DNA from: Leptospira semungkisensis
GTDB lineage: Bacteria > Spirochaetota > Leptospiria > Leptospirales > Leptospiraceae
DNA length: 64,000 nucleotides
Reading direction: 5' to 3'
Assembly: GCF_004770055.1 (NCBI RefSeq)
Contig: NZ_RQEP01000005.1
Location: forward strand, 1,548,816 to 1,612,815
The stretch's first letter is position 1; each line of letters opens with the position of its first letter. A program made the position numbers and the translations under genes. Below are positions 37,401-45,125 of the stretch, in pieces. The notes below the pieces were generated by a model. The model was not told where the DNA came from, did no database searches, and worked only from the letters and a program-made list of their open reading frames with translations.

Positions 37401-40400
37401 ATTCTTGGCATAGTCATACGTAGTATCTTCGATAAGCGAAATTCCGCTTGTTGCTGTGTCAGATACCATTCGGATTACATTGTCGTAAGGATCGGTATAC
37501 TGAGTGATTTTTGTCTGAATCCCACTTGTAGTATCTCGAATCGTTTTTGTGATCGATTCGTTGCTTGAAAGATCGGCTAAATTATATCTTCCAGAGTTTT
37601 TGTATTCATAGGCTTCGTTATAATCTGAATTTCCGGGGTAGGTCACCGTCAACAATCGACTACATGCGTCATAGGTTTTGCTCGTTGTAGCTCCATTGGG
37701 ATCCGTCTTTGAAACTTCTAGTCCAAGAGCGGTGTCATACGTCGATTTGGTGACATGACCGAGTGCGTTCGTTGTTTGAACTGGAAACGTATGAATGTCC
37801 GAATCGTAAGCCAGAGTTGTTGTTGCTCCGAGTGCATTTGTAATAGAGACCGGATTTCCGGTTGGATCATAAGTAAAAGTGGAAGTTTGTTCCACATTCG
37901 TACCTGCAAATTGGGTCAAAGAGTCGACGACGTCTCCGCTATACGAAATGGATTGATCTTGGGACAAGCCCCCGTCTACTATCTTTTGCATTCGAGTAGT
38001 ACGGCCGATCCTCCATTGGGTTGTGTCATGAGAATACGTGATGTTTGTTTGGATGCTATGACTTCCAGAAGTCTCCGCTTGCGTGAGCGGAAATCCGAAA
38101 CTATCATAACCGATATCGGTATTTTTGCTAAGCTCTATTACTCCATTATGATACGAAACACTTTGAACACTTGTGGGAATAGTGAGCTCGGTTCCAAAAG
38201 GGTTCGGGTATTGGAAACCACTTTGGATCGTTTCTTGGATTAGATTCCCCGAAGCATTATAACTTCTTTCCGAACTCGAGATTCCGGCCAACCTGTAATC
38301 TATCTGGAAAAACTCAGTAATGGTGTAAAAATTTGTTCCCGAATCTTTCTCCGTAAAATCCGCAAATCCTAGGCTTCTCACAATCCCTCTCACACCTGCA
38401 TAAAATCTAGAATTACTATATTGGAATGTTTCTCCGGAAGTTATGCCTGATCCTAGATTCGCATTCAGACTCGTTACCAAAAAACCTGGAGAAGAATCTA
38501 CTATATTCGGATAATCTCCTGTTCCTGCTGCAATTGCTCCCGGGTGTAAATGCTTAGGTGAGTAAGCTGCGGTTGCGGATTGAACTCCGTTGGAGACAGT
38601 GATTAAATCATCTTCTCCAAAGTTTCGCAGATTCGTACTACGAACCAGAGTATGACCTTGTGTTTTATCCATCCAGAGTTTGACAAGAAGAGCATCGGGC
38701 GAGCCATCTCCATTTGCATCTTGGATCATCAACTTACCGATATCCGCTTTGTAGACACCGTTCGTAGTTTGTTCGGCTAGAGCAAAAGGTCCGAATCCGT
38801 AGGAATTATTAAGGCTGAGAATACCTGTCCCGTCAGAAAGATAACTCTCTACGTTCTGGGATTCTTTATTGTATACAATGAGATCGTCCATGCCGTCAGA
38901 GTTTACGTCTGCGAAATTAAACTGGGTTATATTTTTCCCGTCAGTCGCGTTTAGGTCACTAGAGACCTGATTCCCGAAAGAATTTCCCGTATTGAGAGAT
39001 ACTTTGAGTTTGGTTCCGACAAATGTAATGAAATCAGGTAAACCATCCGAGTTTACATCTCCGAAGAAGCTTTGTAGTCGATCTGCACTAGTGCCCAGAT
39101 CATACTGTTGAGTTAAGGATGTTTTATTAGTTAGATTAAAATAAGTTACGTTCAATCGATAGCGGATCGTACCATTTGAACTAGCGTTGATCGTATTAAG
39201 TTGGGACTGTATATCGCTAGCTTGGGTATTGATTGGACCGATCTGGTTAGCATAGACTAATTGCAGGTCATTAGCAAGGGTGTTTGATACAGGAATGGCT
39301 GTCCCTGAGAGTGCAGCTTGCAGTTGGGTAATATCAATATAATTGTTATCCGTATTTAGACAGGCGACATTCACTCCGGAGCTATTAGGAACGAGAACGA
39401 TGTCATCTATGGAATATCCGAGAGAAAGGCTTGCGATATAATACGTACATCCTTGTAGGTAATAGTCGATCACAGAATTGAAATCGCTCGTGGATACGCT
39501 AGATGTTCCAGAATTCAGAATCGAATTTAAGATATCATTTTCTGTATTATAGGAATTTGTGATCGTTTGAGCTTGGGAATTTAGGTCATCCAATTGGTTA
39601 CTAAGAGCGGTATAGCTAGCGTTTTCACTGTACTGTTCTAATCTTACATACTCAGATTTTCCATCGGCATTCATATCTAGAAAGTCATTGATGAAATAAT
39701 TGGAAGTTCCGCTAACCTGAATTGCATTTGCAAAACTTCCCTTCTGATTGAGGTAGATATTGAATTTGCTTCCATCGTAATGTATAAAATCGGTCAGGCC
39801 ATCCGCATTCATATCAGCAAACCAATCGGCTGGAGCCTTGTCTGCAGCCATCCGCTTTGTATTCGTGCTAGAATATTCGAAAAAGTATGAATATGGAGCA
39901 AAGACCGTCATGTTTCTGTTAGCTGCAGGAATCAAGACGTTAGAGAAACTTGTTGCGTTTGAGAATGAAGAAGATTTGGAATAGATGACATTTAATTTTC
40001 CGTTATTTTCATACGCAAAGTCTGTTCTTCCATCTCCATCCAGGTCAACTGGTTGAGAAAATGTATTATAATGTAATGGAATGGCTGGACTTAAGAAACT
40101 CGTCGAGGAATCCATACTTCCGTTTTTGATTGTCCAGGCTCTAAGTTGAATGCTGTTATTGGTTTCAGATCCGACTACACTCGCAAAATCTTGAATGCCA
40201 TCTCCGTCCAAATCCATAGACATCCAGTTGGTCAATCCGGAATCGATTCCAGCGGAGCAGTAGGTTGGTCCTCCCCAATTATTATAATCTAAGCAAAGAG
40301 AAACCAAATTCTCAAAGAATCCTTGATTGCCTCCCCAGCAGGGAGCATAGGCTGCGCAAAGACATGCTGCTGGACCGTAGTTACAGCTATCCCGTTCCGG

Positions 40401-41495
40401 GATAGGCATATGCATTGCGTATTGCAAATAGTCTGCCATTCTCTTCTCAGTAGCCGTGGCTTGTGTTGGTAAAGGGTTTTGAAATAAGAAGTTCGCATAG
40501 AGAAGAAGTCCGCTCGGAACAAACAGATTCAAATTTGAAATTGTTGTGTTTAGATTTATATCCGCAACGGATTGCAGAGAGAAATTTTGGTTCCCGTACT
40601 GGAAATTTAGATCGTTGTAATCTTCGGAACCGAATGCGTTAGATTCGCTTCGGTTTAGTGAAACGAGTAGAGAGCGTTCAGACATATTCCCGGTCGAGTA
40701 TTCAAGTCCATATTTTCTAATCACGGAGCCATCGACCGTGACGCGAATTTCTTCCAGTCGCTTGGTGGTTTGGACCAAAGCTCCGTACATATAGTTAGGA
40801 GAAAAGTCCGTGCGATCTTCGTATAAGAATTGAACAGTACGGTTTTGGTAGCTGATTTGATTCGGGTAGTATTCACCATTCGTGCTATCTTCAATGTACG
40901 TAATATTATACCCATTGCCGAACGGATCTCTTACTTGGCTTAAAGCCCATGTACGAATAGAGCCATTTTTACCTAAAGCTTCAATTCGAGAATCGGAAGT
41001 AGAACCGAATGTGTATTGAGTTCCATCTCTATCCGTTGCTAACCAAGAACATGGGCCATCTCCACATATACCCTGCGGAACATACTTGATCCAAGATTCC
41101 TTTCTTGAATGGAAAGTTGTTCGATTGCCGGATACATCTAAAAGTTGTCCCGCTTGGGAAGAGATGAAATCGTCACTTCCATCATAATTAACTCCAAAAC
41201 TTGGATCTCTCGAGATAGAATGAATTCCTTCTAAATTCCAGCCGACTCCGACGAGCCCATTCGTTCCATCTGATGAGTAGGATAAAGATAATTGAGGTAT
41301 GATTCCTTTTGTTCCAGGAGGAAGAACAATCTCCACGGAAGTTGCAAGTGATCCGACAGGTGTTGCTCTAAGCTGAGGTAAATCTTGAGGAACCAGAGAT
41401 CCTGTGATACTTTGAAAAAGAGAACGAATAGAGAATCCACTAAAAATAAAATAACAGGTAATTAATAACAAGATCCCGGTTGACTTTCTCTTCAT
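34407..41495 (-). CDS. Giant SpvB / FG-GAP / RHS-repeat exported protein
   Basis: 2362 residues, exported by MKRKSTGILLLITCYFIFSG. Order: SpvB-type domain (about 45-280, with LPPGTKGIIPQLSLSYSS and GLVGVGWNLEG); a Cys-rich piece (about 367-415); seven FG-GAP/VCBS motifs such as MDLDGDGIQDF and GDVNSDGLPDF, interrupted near 618-785 by a helical Asn/Gln-rich insert; YD/RHS repeats (about 1150-1850); a segment with two hydrophobic helices (about 1930-1985); DHLGSTTMLTDG; the RHS core end ETGLYYYKSRYYDAFLGRF with NRVDPNGHSW at about 2150; and a 210-residue tip with a Gly-zipper-like region (about 2219-2262). The plan is that of TcB/RHS shells holding a C-terminal effector; the tip is not recognised. 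Confidence 0.85.
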   Translation of the reverse strand: MKRKSTGILLLITCYFIFSGFSIRSLFQSITGSLVPQDLPQLRATPVGSLATSVEIVLPPGTKGIIPQLSLSYSSDGTNGLVGVGWNLEGIHSISRDPSFGVNYDGSDDFISSQAGQLLDVSGNRTTFHSRKESWIKYVPQGICGDGPCSWLATDRDGTQYTFGSTSDSRIEALGKNGSIRTWALSQVRDPFGNGYNITYIEDSTNGEYYPNQISYQNRTVQFLYEDRTDFSPNYMYGALVQTTKRLEEIRVTVDGSVIRKYGLEYSTGNMSERSLLVSLNRSESNAFGSEDYNDLNFQYGNQNFSLQSVADINLNTTISNLNLFVPSGLLLYANFLFQNPLPTQATATEKRMADYLQYAMHMPIPERDSCNYGPAACLCAAYAPCWGGNQGFFENLVSLCLDYNNWGGPTYCSAGIDSGLTNWMSMDLDGDGIQDFASVVGSETNNSIQLRAWTIKNGSMDSSTSFLSPAIPLHYNTFSQPVDLDGDGRTDFAYENNGKLNVIYSKSSSFSNATSFSNVLIPAANRNMTVFAPYSYFFEYSSTNTKRMAADKAPADWFADMNADGLTDFIHYDGSKFNIYLNQKGSFANAIQVSGTSNYFINDFLDMNADGKSEYVRLEQYSENASYTALSNQLDDLNSQAQTITNSYNTENDILNSILNSGTSSVSTSDFNSVIDYYLQGCTYYIASLSLGYSIDDIVLVPNSSGVNVACLNTDNNYIDITQLQAALSGTAIPVSNTLANDLQLVYANQIGPINTQASDIQSQLNTINASSNGTIRYRLNVTYFNLTNKTSLTQQYDLGTSADRLQSFFGDVNSDGLPDFITFVGTKLKVSLNTGNSFGNQVSSDLNATDGKNITQFNFADVNSDGMDDLIVYNKESQNVESYLSDGTGILSLNNSYGFGPFALAEQTTNGVYKADIGKLMIQDANGDGSPDALLVKLWMDKTQGHTLVRSTNLRNFGEDDLITVSNGVQSATAAYSPKHLHPGAIAAGTGDYPNIVDSSPGFLVTSLNANLGSGITSGETFQYSNSRFYAGVRGIVRSLGFADFTEKDSGTNFYTITEFFQIDYRLAGISSSERSYNASGNLIQETIQSGFQYPNPFGTELTIPTSVQSVSYHNGVIELSKNTDIGYDSFGFPLTQAETSGSHSIQTNITYSHDTTQWRIGRTTRMQKIVDGGLSQDQSISYSGDVVDSLTQFAGTNVEQTSTFTYDPTGNPVSITNALGATTTLAYDSDIHTFPVQTTNALGHVTKSTYDTALGLEVSKTDPNGATTSKTYDACSRLLTVTYPGNSDYNEAYEYKNSGRYNLADLSSNESITKTIRDTTSGIQTKITQYTDPYDNVIRMVSDTATSGISLIEDTTYDYAKNQITQKSQPYFSNLSPVFTTYQYNDPDLRPTGNTVPDPLGNIITAISYDGLTTTKNIQYPDGKTKVLIETKNELGQIISQSQNGKTIATSYASNGQPASILDPAGRSVTFTYDIAGRKKSVNDQNSGTVSFNYDALGQITKQTDARGKSLNFTYDPIGRITNTNPSGGDGPIQYSYDAPEISNSIGRLTKTIDAAGMTEFAYNAQGKATSQRKSIDGMKLDFQIEYDSLGRGTALTYPDGSKVHNTYSINGNLETVTMDTADGKSTGAEVAKYEGPIFVDGTPVFRKTMGNGVVTDIAINTINYRISQLTAKKANGTFLTNTSYKFDGVGNITTTTDNIRSDRSQTFTYDTDDRITQAVGSYGTEKYVYGNDGNLLQKGNFTYTYGNSSHANAVTRVYSSTTGAIDYSYDAAGNMVSRNGDTLIYDSYGKMIEYNPTKGEPIKYTYNAAGNRFKSFDQKSNTATYYMDDLYEIVNPPGQKATHTMYIKGFQGEILTQITQTDHGNGKGRHAALANDKLSFFVPWLDTLGFCKDKAIDCGQYWKNRIKSPITRFFMYSKYFQNGIPTAYLRAAYILFLLGLLYLAYPFLLKGNVILERAKLSGLASPALLLSFFGVFTLQDCNGILNRNSHANAPWFVLQNQSTSEDTPFITQANPGSGEINGSGAPVDGAYFYGLDHLGSTTMLTDGVGNQVAGPGQSGVSFVSYKPYGEINFKESTGPDIFRYKYTGEILDSETGLYYYKSRYYDAFLGRFAEADNRFDSGINGLNRYMYVGGNPLNRVDPNGHSWLSGALGKAGNWLQKATFINSIRANKLNFGANTINFNSLGNRLQSATYVSSKRWASFGYTTSLLAASIAGSVLGGIIGTAAGFLIGGAIGGPFGAIVGSAVGAVAGAAYGAFQGKKILKYTHLHFAKIDVKIFIKEDISISCGSRSDGPVPHCNVDMSPPIFMLQFGSNTGLPLLNRITIAFGAAACYPPEGKGGDEEDGDDRQHTEGLDCP

Positions 41496-41570
41496 ATTAC
41501 ATTCCTTGTGCTGTGTTGATCCCTTTATATTTTTCTAACTATTTTTAATTATTAACTTTCAAATGTTAAC

Positions 41571-41876
41571 TTAATGATTTTGAAATTTATCTAATTCCAA
41601 TCTCAGAAGCTCGTTTTCTGCTTGTAACAAAAGTTTTTCCCTTTTTTCCAATTTTAATTTGGATACAAGGCGCCATATAAAGATGATATTCTTTATTGAT
41701 CTTGGGACTCGCTTCTCTTCATATTGGATAGCGATTAATGTATGAAATTTTCGTAAAGCCCTGACATAGTAGGGTAGCTCTGAATTAAGTTCGAAATATG
41801 CTATGTTATACCAGTTTGGTTTGCTCTTAAAATTTTTGGGATTGCGCAATACTTCGATTCGATTATTGTTCAACAT
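41571..41876 (-). CDS. Small protein of unknown function
   Basis: A 101-residue basic protein with no signal peptide, just upstream of the RHS gene on the same strand (75 bases before its start). The C-terminal half is a Lys/Glu/Leu-rich likely coiled coil (LVSKLKLEKREKLLLQAENE). I do not recognise the family, and the coding status rests on length, position and the amphipathic pattern only. It could help control or fold the RHS protein; that is speculation. AT-rich. Confidence 0.45.
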   Translation of the reverse strand: MLNNNRIEVLRNPKNFKSKPNWYNIAYFELNSELPYYVRALRKFHTLIAIQYEEKRVPRSIKNIIFIWRLVSKLKLEKREKLLLQAENELLRLELDKFQNH

Positions 41877-42030
41877 AAATTAATTATAAAGTTCACTCGA
41901 GGAGACTGGAAATCTGCTTAACTTTCCAAACTGATAAGGTTCAGATAGGGCGAATGTGTGTTCCAAGAGCGTATAACTCGGTTATCATTAGAGAATATTT
42001 TAGCAATAATCAAGCAAATAATTTGTCAAT

Positions 42031-42420
42031 ATGTCAAAAATAGTAAAGAAACTAGATTCCCCTGGATTGCGGCTTCAGCACGCATTTAAAGAGCTGGGAA
42101 TTACTCGTGAGGATGGCGCGGAATGCGTTGGGGTATCGGTAACTACAATGAACCGATACTTATGTGATATGGAGCAAATACCGGAAATCCGGATGGATTT
42201 TTTGCTTATTAAGAAGGGGATATCTAAGACTTTCGTCTTCGACAATAAAGGCGAGCCAAAGGCCTCCTGGGATGAGCGCCTTGCATTCCTTGATAAAGAA
42301 AAAGCATTAATCAAGGAAATAAGGCATAACGCTGTCTTAAAAGAATTGGTCTTAGAATTGGCAAAGCTGAATGAGCGAGATCTCCTATTGATTAGCTCAG
42401 TAGTTTCGAGATTGAAGTAA
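42031..42420 (+). CDS. XRE-like helix-turn-helix protein
   Basis: A 129-residue protein. RLQHAFKELGITREDGAECV and GVSVTTMNRYLCDMEQIPEI form an HTH of the XRE type; the C-terminal part LAFLDKEKALIKEIRHNAVL is helical and may dimerise. It is divergent from the RHS block, with 154 bases between its start and that of the small gene at 41876, so it is a candidate regulator of that block. That link is inference from position. The stop is five bases from the stop of the convergent membrane-protein gene. Confidence 0.7.
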   Translation: MSKIVKKLDSPGLRLQHAFKELGITREDGAECVGVSVTTMNRYLCDMEQIPEIRMDFLLIKKGISKTFVFDNKGEPKASWDERLAFLDKEKALIKEIRHNAVLKELVLELAKLNERDLLLISSVVSRLK

Positions 42421-42425
42421 TAAAG

Positions 42426-43373
42426 TTATCTTAAGAATATTTTTGTTACTTTATTCGAATATTTCCAAGCCTGCTCTGAAGTGCTGCCGTCTTCTGTATA
42501 TGCTGCTTCAGTGATTAATTCGGCATGTAATTCGAAAATTTCTTCTCTTCGCTGATTCTCAAATTGATCACATAGATTCTTAAAAGAAATTGGATCCATC
42601 CAATTTAAAAGAAGTCTATTAATAGAAATAATTACCGAAGAGAAATTTGGATTTCTAAAATCCTCTCTAAAACCAACTAAATCCACATTAAATAGTCTAT
42701 ACTTTGTTATTGGAATCCAGGATAACCAAAGAAATCCGAGCATTCCTAGAGTGGCCAAAGAGTTTAAGTAAATACCTAATAGAGGAAGAAAAAATAAAAA
42801 AACCGAAGAGATTACGCAGGCTAAAAGTATTCCCGAGAATAAATAAATCGAGTGAAGCCGAACAATGTAATTTCCGTAAAACAGATTGTATGTGATCACG
42901 CCTAATCCGGAAAGAAGAGACAAATATATATATCCTAGTATAAAGTAATAAGAGATACTCGCTTTAAAGTGAACCGTATCTCCATCGAAATAAACAGGAG
43001 ATACGTGTCCGAACAGTGAAAGAAGCGAAAGGGTGATTATTGCGACAGTATGAAAACCTGAGAGAATTTCTGGAACGGATACTGGATCATGAGGCCTTGT
43101 ATAATTCATAATAATATATGTGGCTAACCAAGGTATAAACAATGACGGGATTGGAGTTAAGTTTATGATAAAGATTCGAAGTTCCGTACTGAAATGGAAT
43201 TGTCCGAGAAACATTAAAAAGCACCAGAGCGATAAGCAGAACGTGAGTAGTGAATATGCTTTGCAAAGATCGTTACGCTCAGACCTATTATAAAATAAAT
43301 AAGCAGATGCAAATAAGAGAATCGATGATAATAGTGCCAAATTAATTCCCCAAGTACGTCGTTTTTCGGTCAA
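42426..43373 (-). CDS. Membrane protein, 7TM sensor-like N-terminus without kinase
   Basis: A 315-residue protein with about seven to eight hydrophobic helices (NLALLSSILLFASAYLFYN through LNSLATLGMLGFLWLSWIPI), then ITKYRLFNVDLVGFREDFRN and a 75-residue polar tail. The membrane part resembles the 7TM region (histidine kinase N-terminal type) found in bacterial sensors, but no kinase domain follows. It is eight bases downstream of the acyltransferase-like gene on the same strand, so the two are probably one operon. Role unknown. Confidence 0.65.
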   Translation of the reverse strand: MTEKRRTWGINLALLSSILLFASAYLFYNRSERNDLCKAYSLLTFCLSLWCFLMFLGQFHFSTELRIFIINLTPIPSLFIPWLATYIIMNYTRPHDPVSVPEILSGFHTVAIITLSLLSLFGHVSPVYFDGDTVHFKASISYYFILGYIYLSLLSGLGVITYNLFYGNYIVRLHSIYLFSGILLACVISSVFLFFLPLLGIYLNSLATLGMLGFLWLSWIPITKYRLFNVDLVGFREDFRNPNFSSVIISINRLLLNWMDPISFKNLCDQFENQRREEIFELHAELITEAAYTEDGSTSEQAWKYSNKVTKIFLR

Positions 43374-43381
43374 ATACTCCG

Positions 43382-44044
43382 TTATTTGATCGGATTGGCA
43401 AGAAGAGTTAGAGATTTTAGCACAGAAAAGCTTAGTTCAATTACTTGCCAAAAAGAGACATAAAATTTATTTTCTACCATTCTTCCGTAGCCGGGAAAAT
43501 AAATTTGTCTGTTATAAATTGGCGAATCGATAGCTCCATATTTTTCATAGATGCTTCTGATTACCGAGTTCGAAACATCGTACATTCCGAACGCTTTCTT
43601 TACCCCACGCTCAAGCATATGTTTCGCAGCATATCCGAATAAGCATCTACTCGCTTTTCTAGAATCGAGTGTCCTTGTAAAGATAAATGAATTTAAATCA
43701 GCCACATCTCTTCCCAAATGGCCGTATCGTTTCTCCTCTCCATCGATAAATCCCCACTCAAAGGGAAGGAGATTTGATTTTGATTTATAAATTAATCTTA
43801 ATACAGCTAAGACTTCGCCTTCTGCGGAGGTCGAAAAAAAGTAAGTGGAATACGGATCGTTGTAGCTATCGAAATCTTCAGAAAACCCCACATATCCATG
43901 AGAAATGTAGTTCTCTTTAATAAAGGTTCTTAACCCTGAAACTAAATCGGGATTTTTGGCATAGTCGATACAATAGATCAAAGTGCCTGATTTCTCTATC
44001 GCGAAGGGAAGGGGAAGATTGGAAGAATCCTTGAATTTTTCCAT
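43382..44044 (-). CDS. GNAT-fold acyltransferase-like protein (FeeM/autoinducer-synthase type, tentative)
   Basis: A 220-residue soluble protein. The middle part has the pattern of the N-acyl amino acid synthase FeeM / autoinducer synthase branch of the GNAT fold: GEVLAVLRLIYKSKSNLLPF, GRDVADLNSFIFTRTLDSRK, then AKHMLERGVKKAFGMYDVSN and VIRSIYEKYGA. The acyl donor and acceptor cannot be read. It is the first gene of a two-gene operon with the membrane protein at 42426. An orphan signalling-lipid synthase is one possibility; an ordinary acyltransferase is another. Confidence 0.5.
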   Translation of the reverse strand: MEKFKDSSNLPLPFAIEKSGTLIYCIDYAKNPDLVSGLRTFIKENYISHGYVGFSEDFDSYNDPYSTYFFSTSAEGEVLAVLRLIYKSKSNLLPFEWGFIDGEEKRYGHLGRDVADLNSFIFTRTLDSRKASRCLFGYAAKHMLERGVKKAFGMYDVSNSVIRSIYEKYGAIDSPIYNRQIYFPGYGRMVENKFYVSFWQVIELSFSVLKSLTLLANPIK

Positions 44045-44166
44045 AAGAATATTATGTCACATAAAGTTTAACAAGGCAATCAGAAAATCCGTTTCGATGT
44101 ATTATAAAAATATTTTGGAGTATAGGAAGTAGGTGAGGATTGAGCTCTAAATCATTGCACACAGAA

Positions 44167-44190
44167 AGGCCCGTCCGGTTCGATGGGCCT
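44167..44190 (-). terminator. Probable terminator of the fatty acid hydroxylase gene
   Basis: AGGCCC (44167-44172) and GGGCCT (44185-44190) form a perfect six-base stem around 12 bases, 11 bases after the hydroxylase stop. On the minus strand the stem is followed by TTCTGTG, a weak T-run, so termination may be partial. Confidence 0.55.
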
Positions 44191-44201
44191 AACTTCACGC
44201 A

Positions 44202-45017
44202 TTAATTACTTTCCTGAAGCTGAACTTGTTCCGATTTTCCACGAGTGATCTCGGCAAAAGTCTCCTCGTACTTAGGATGAACGGTCCCGAATACATAATC
44301 CCAGATAGTGGTGTATAAACCGTAATTGTAGCGGAAACTTTGGTGATGCATATCATGATTCGTATTCGTGTTGATCAGTTTTAGGATCCTATTGGAGATC
44401 ATCCAAGACGGAAATATTTCATACCCGCTATGACCTAATACGTTTCGTATGATTTGAAAGGTCATGAAGACCAAGAGGGCGAGAGGATGAACTGGAAACA
44501 GAGTAGCTATGATCGGAAGAATAAGTGCATGGATCAAAGCTTCCCAAACGCTAAAAGAATAAGCGGTCCAAGGAGAAGGGATTAGAGAATCGTGATGAAC
44601 CTTATGGACTATCTTAAATAACCAGCGAGTATGCATGAGTCGATGGGTCCAGTAAAAGTAAAAATCTTGGATTGCTAAGATGAGCAAGGTGCTGAGGATT
44701 AGATACGTCCAACCATGGTCTTCAATTCTCTCATAGAACTGAAAGTATCCGTATTTTCGGAGCACGAGTACCACGAAAGTAACTGCGGTGTATACTACAA
44801 CGGAAGAAACAGAATATAAAAACTCCCTTCTAAATTGAGCATTTGTGGCGAACTTATTCTGGATCTTTCTATTTTGGAAGGGATGTTTCCAAATATAGAA
44901 AAATAGAAATGCCAAGCTAGCAAACGCAAGGTATCTCAGAAAATCTATTAAGAAGATTACTGGAATTTTGGGGCCCAACTCAGACAAGTAGGTAAGCAAT
45001 TGGTCTTGGAAGCACAT
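44202..45017 (-). CDS. Sterol desaturase / fatty acid hydroxylase family protein
   Basis: A 271-residue membrane di-iron enzyme. After four or so hydrophobic helices come the histidine clusters of the family: HRLMH (in YFYWTHRLMHTRWLFK), HKVHH (FKIVHKVHHDSLIPS), and HDMHHQSFRYNYG near the C-terminus. Such enzymes hydroxylate or desaturate lipids with O2. The substrate is unknown. The gene is downstream of an AraC-type regulator on the same strand, and the gap between them holds two exact direct repeats (45083-45115), so that regulator probably controls it. Confidence 0.88.
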   Translation of the reverse strand: MCFQDQLLTYLSELGPKIPVIFLIDFLRYLAFASLAFLFFYIWKHPFQNRKIQNKFATNAQFRREFLYSVSSVVVYTAVTFVVLVLRKYGYFQFYERIEDHGWTYLILSTLLILAIQDFYFYWTHRLMHTRWLFKIVHKVHHDSLIPSPWTAYSFSVWEALIHALILPIIATLFPVHPLALLVFMTFQIIRNVLGHSGYEIFPSWMISNRILKLINTNTNHDMHHQSFRYNYGLYTTIWDYVFGTVHPKYEETFAEITRGKSEQVQLQESN

Positions 45018-45054
45018 ATTTGATCCTTTGCGCCATATCGGGCGCTATCACATA

Positions 45055-45125
45055 ATTAAACCAGATTGCGTTTCCTAATTCCGATCGATTCCGGCCAAAA
45101 GCTGATCGATTCCGGATTCGATCGG
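45055..45125 (-). promoter_or_regulatory. Direct-repeat activator site and -10 of the hydroxylase promoter
   Basis: GATCGATTCCGG occurs twice, at 45083-45094 and 45104-45115, exactly 21 bases apart, in the same orientation. On the minus strand TTTAAT (45055-45060) is a fair -10; the -35 position (45078-45083, CGGAAT) is poor and touches the nearer repeat. This is the geometry of an AraC-type activator dimer beside RNA polymerase. CCGATCGA (45081) and TCGATCGG (45118) also make an inverted pair around the site. A five-base hairpin (45030-45045) lies in the leader. Confidence 0.7.

Noticed and set aside
36030..38243. Several long plus-strand open frames opposite the RHS gene
   Set aside because: They have no coding sense or start signals and mirror the codon use of the RHS repeats; the minus-strand gene is continuous through them.
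41877..42030. Riboswitch-like leader before the HTH gene
   Set aside because: A short GGAAA/TTTCC pair is present, but no known aptamer pattern could be recognised.
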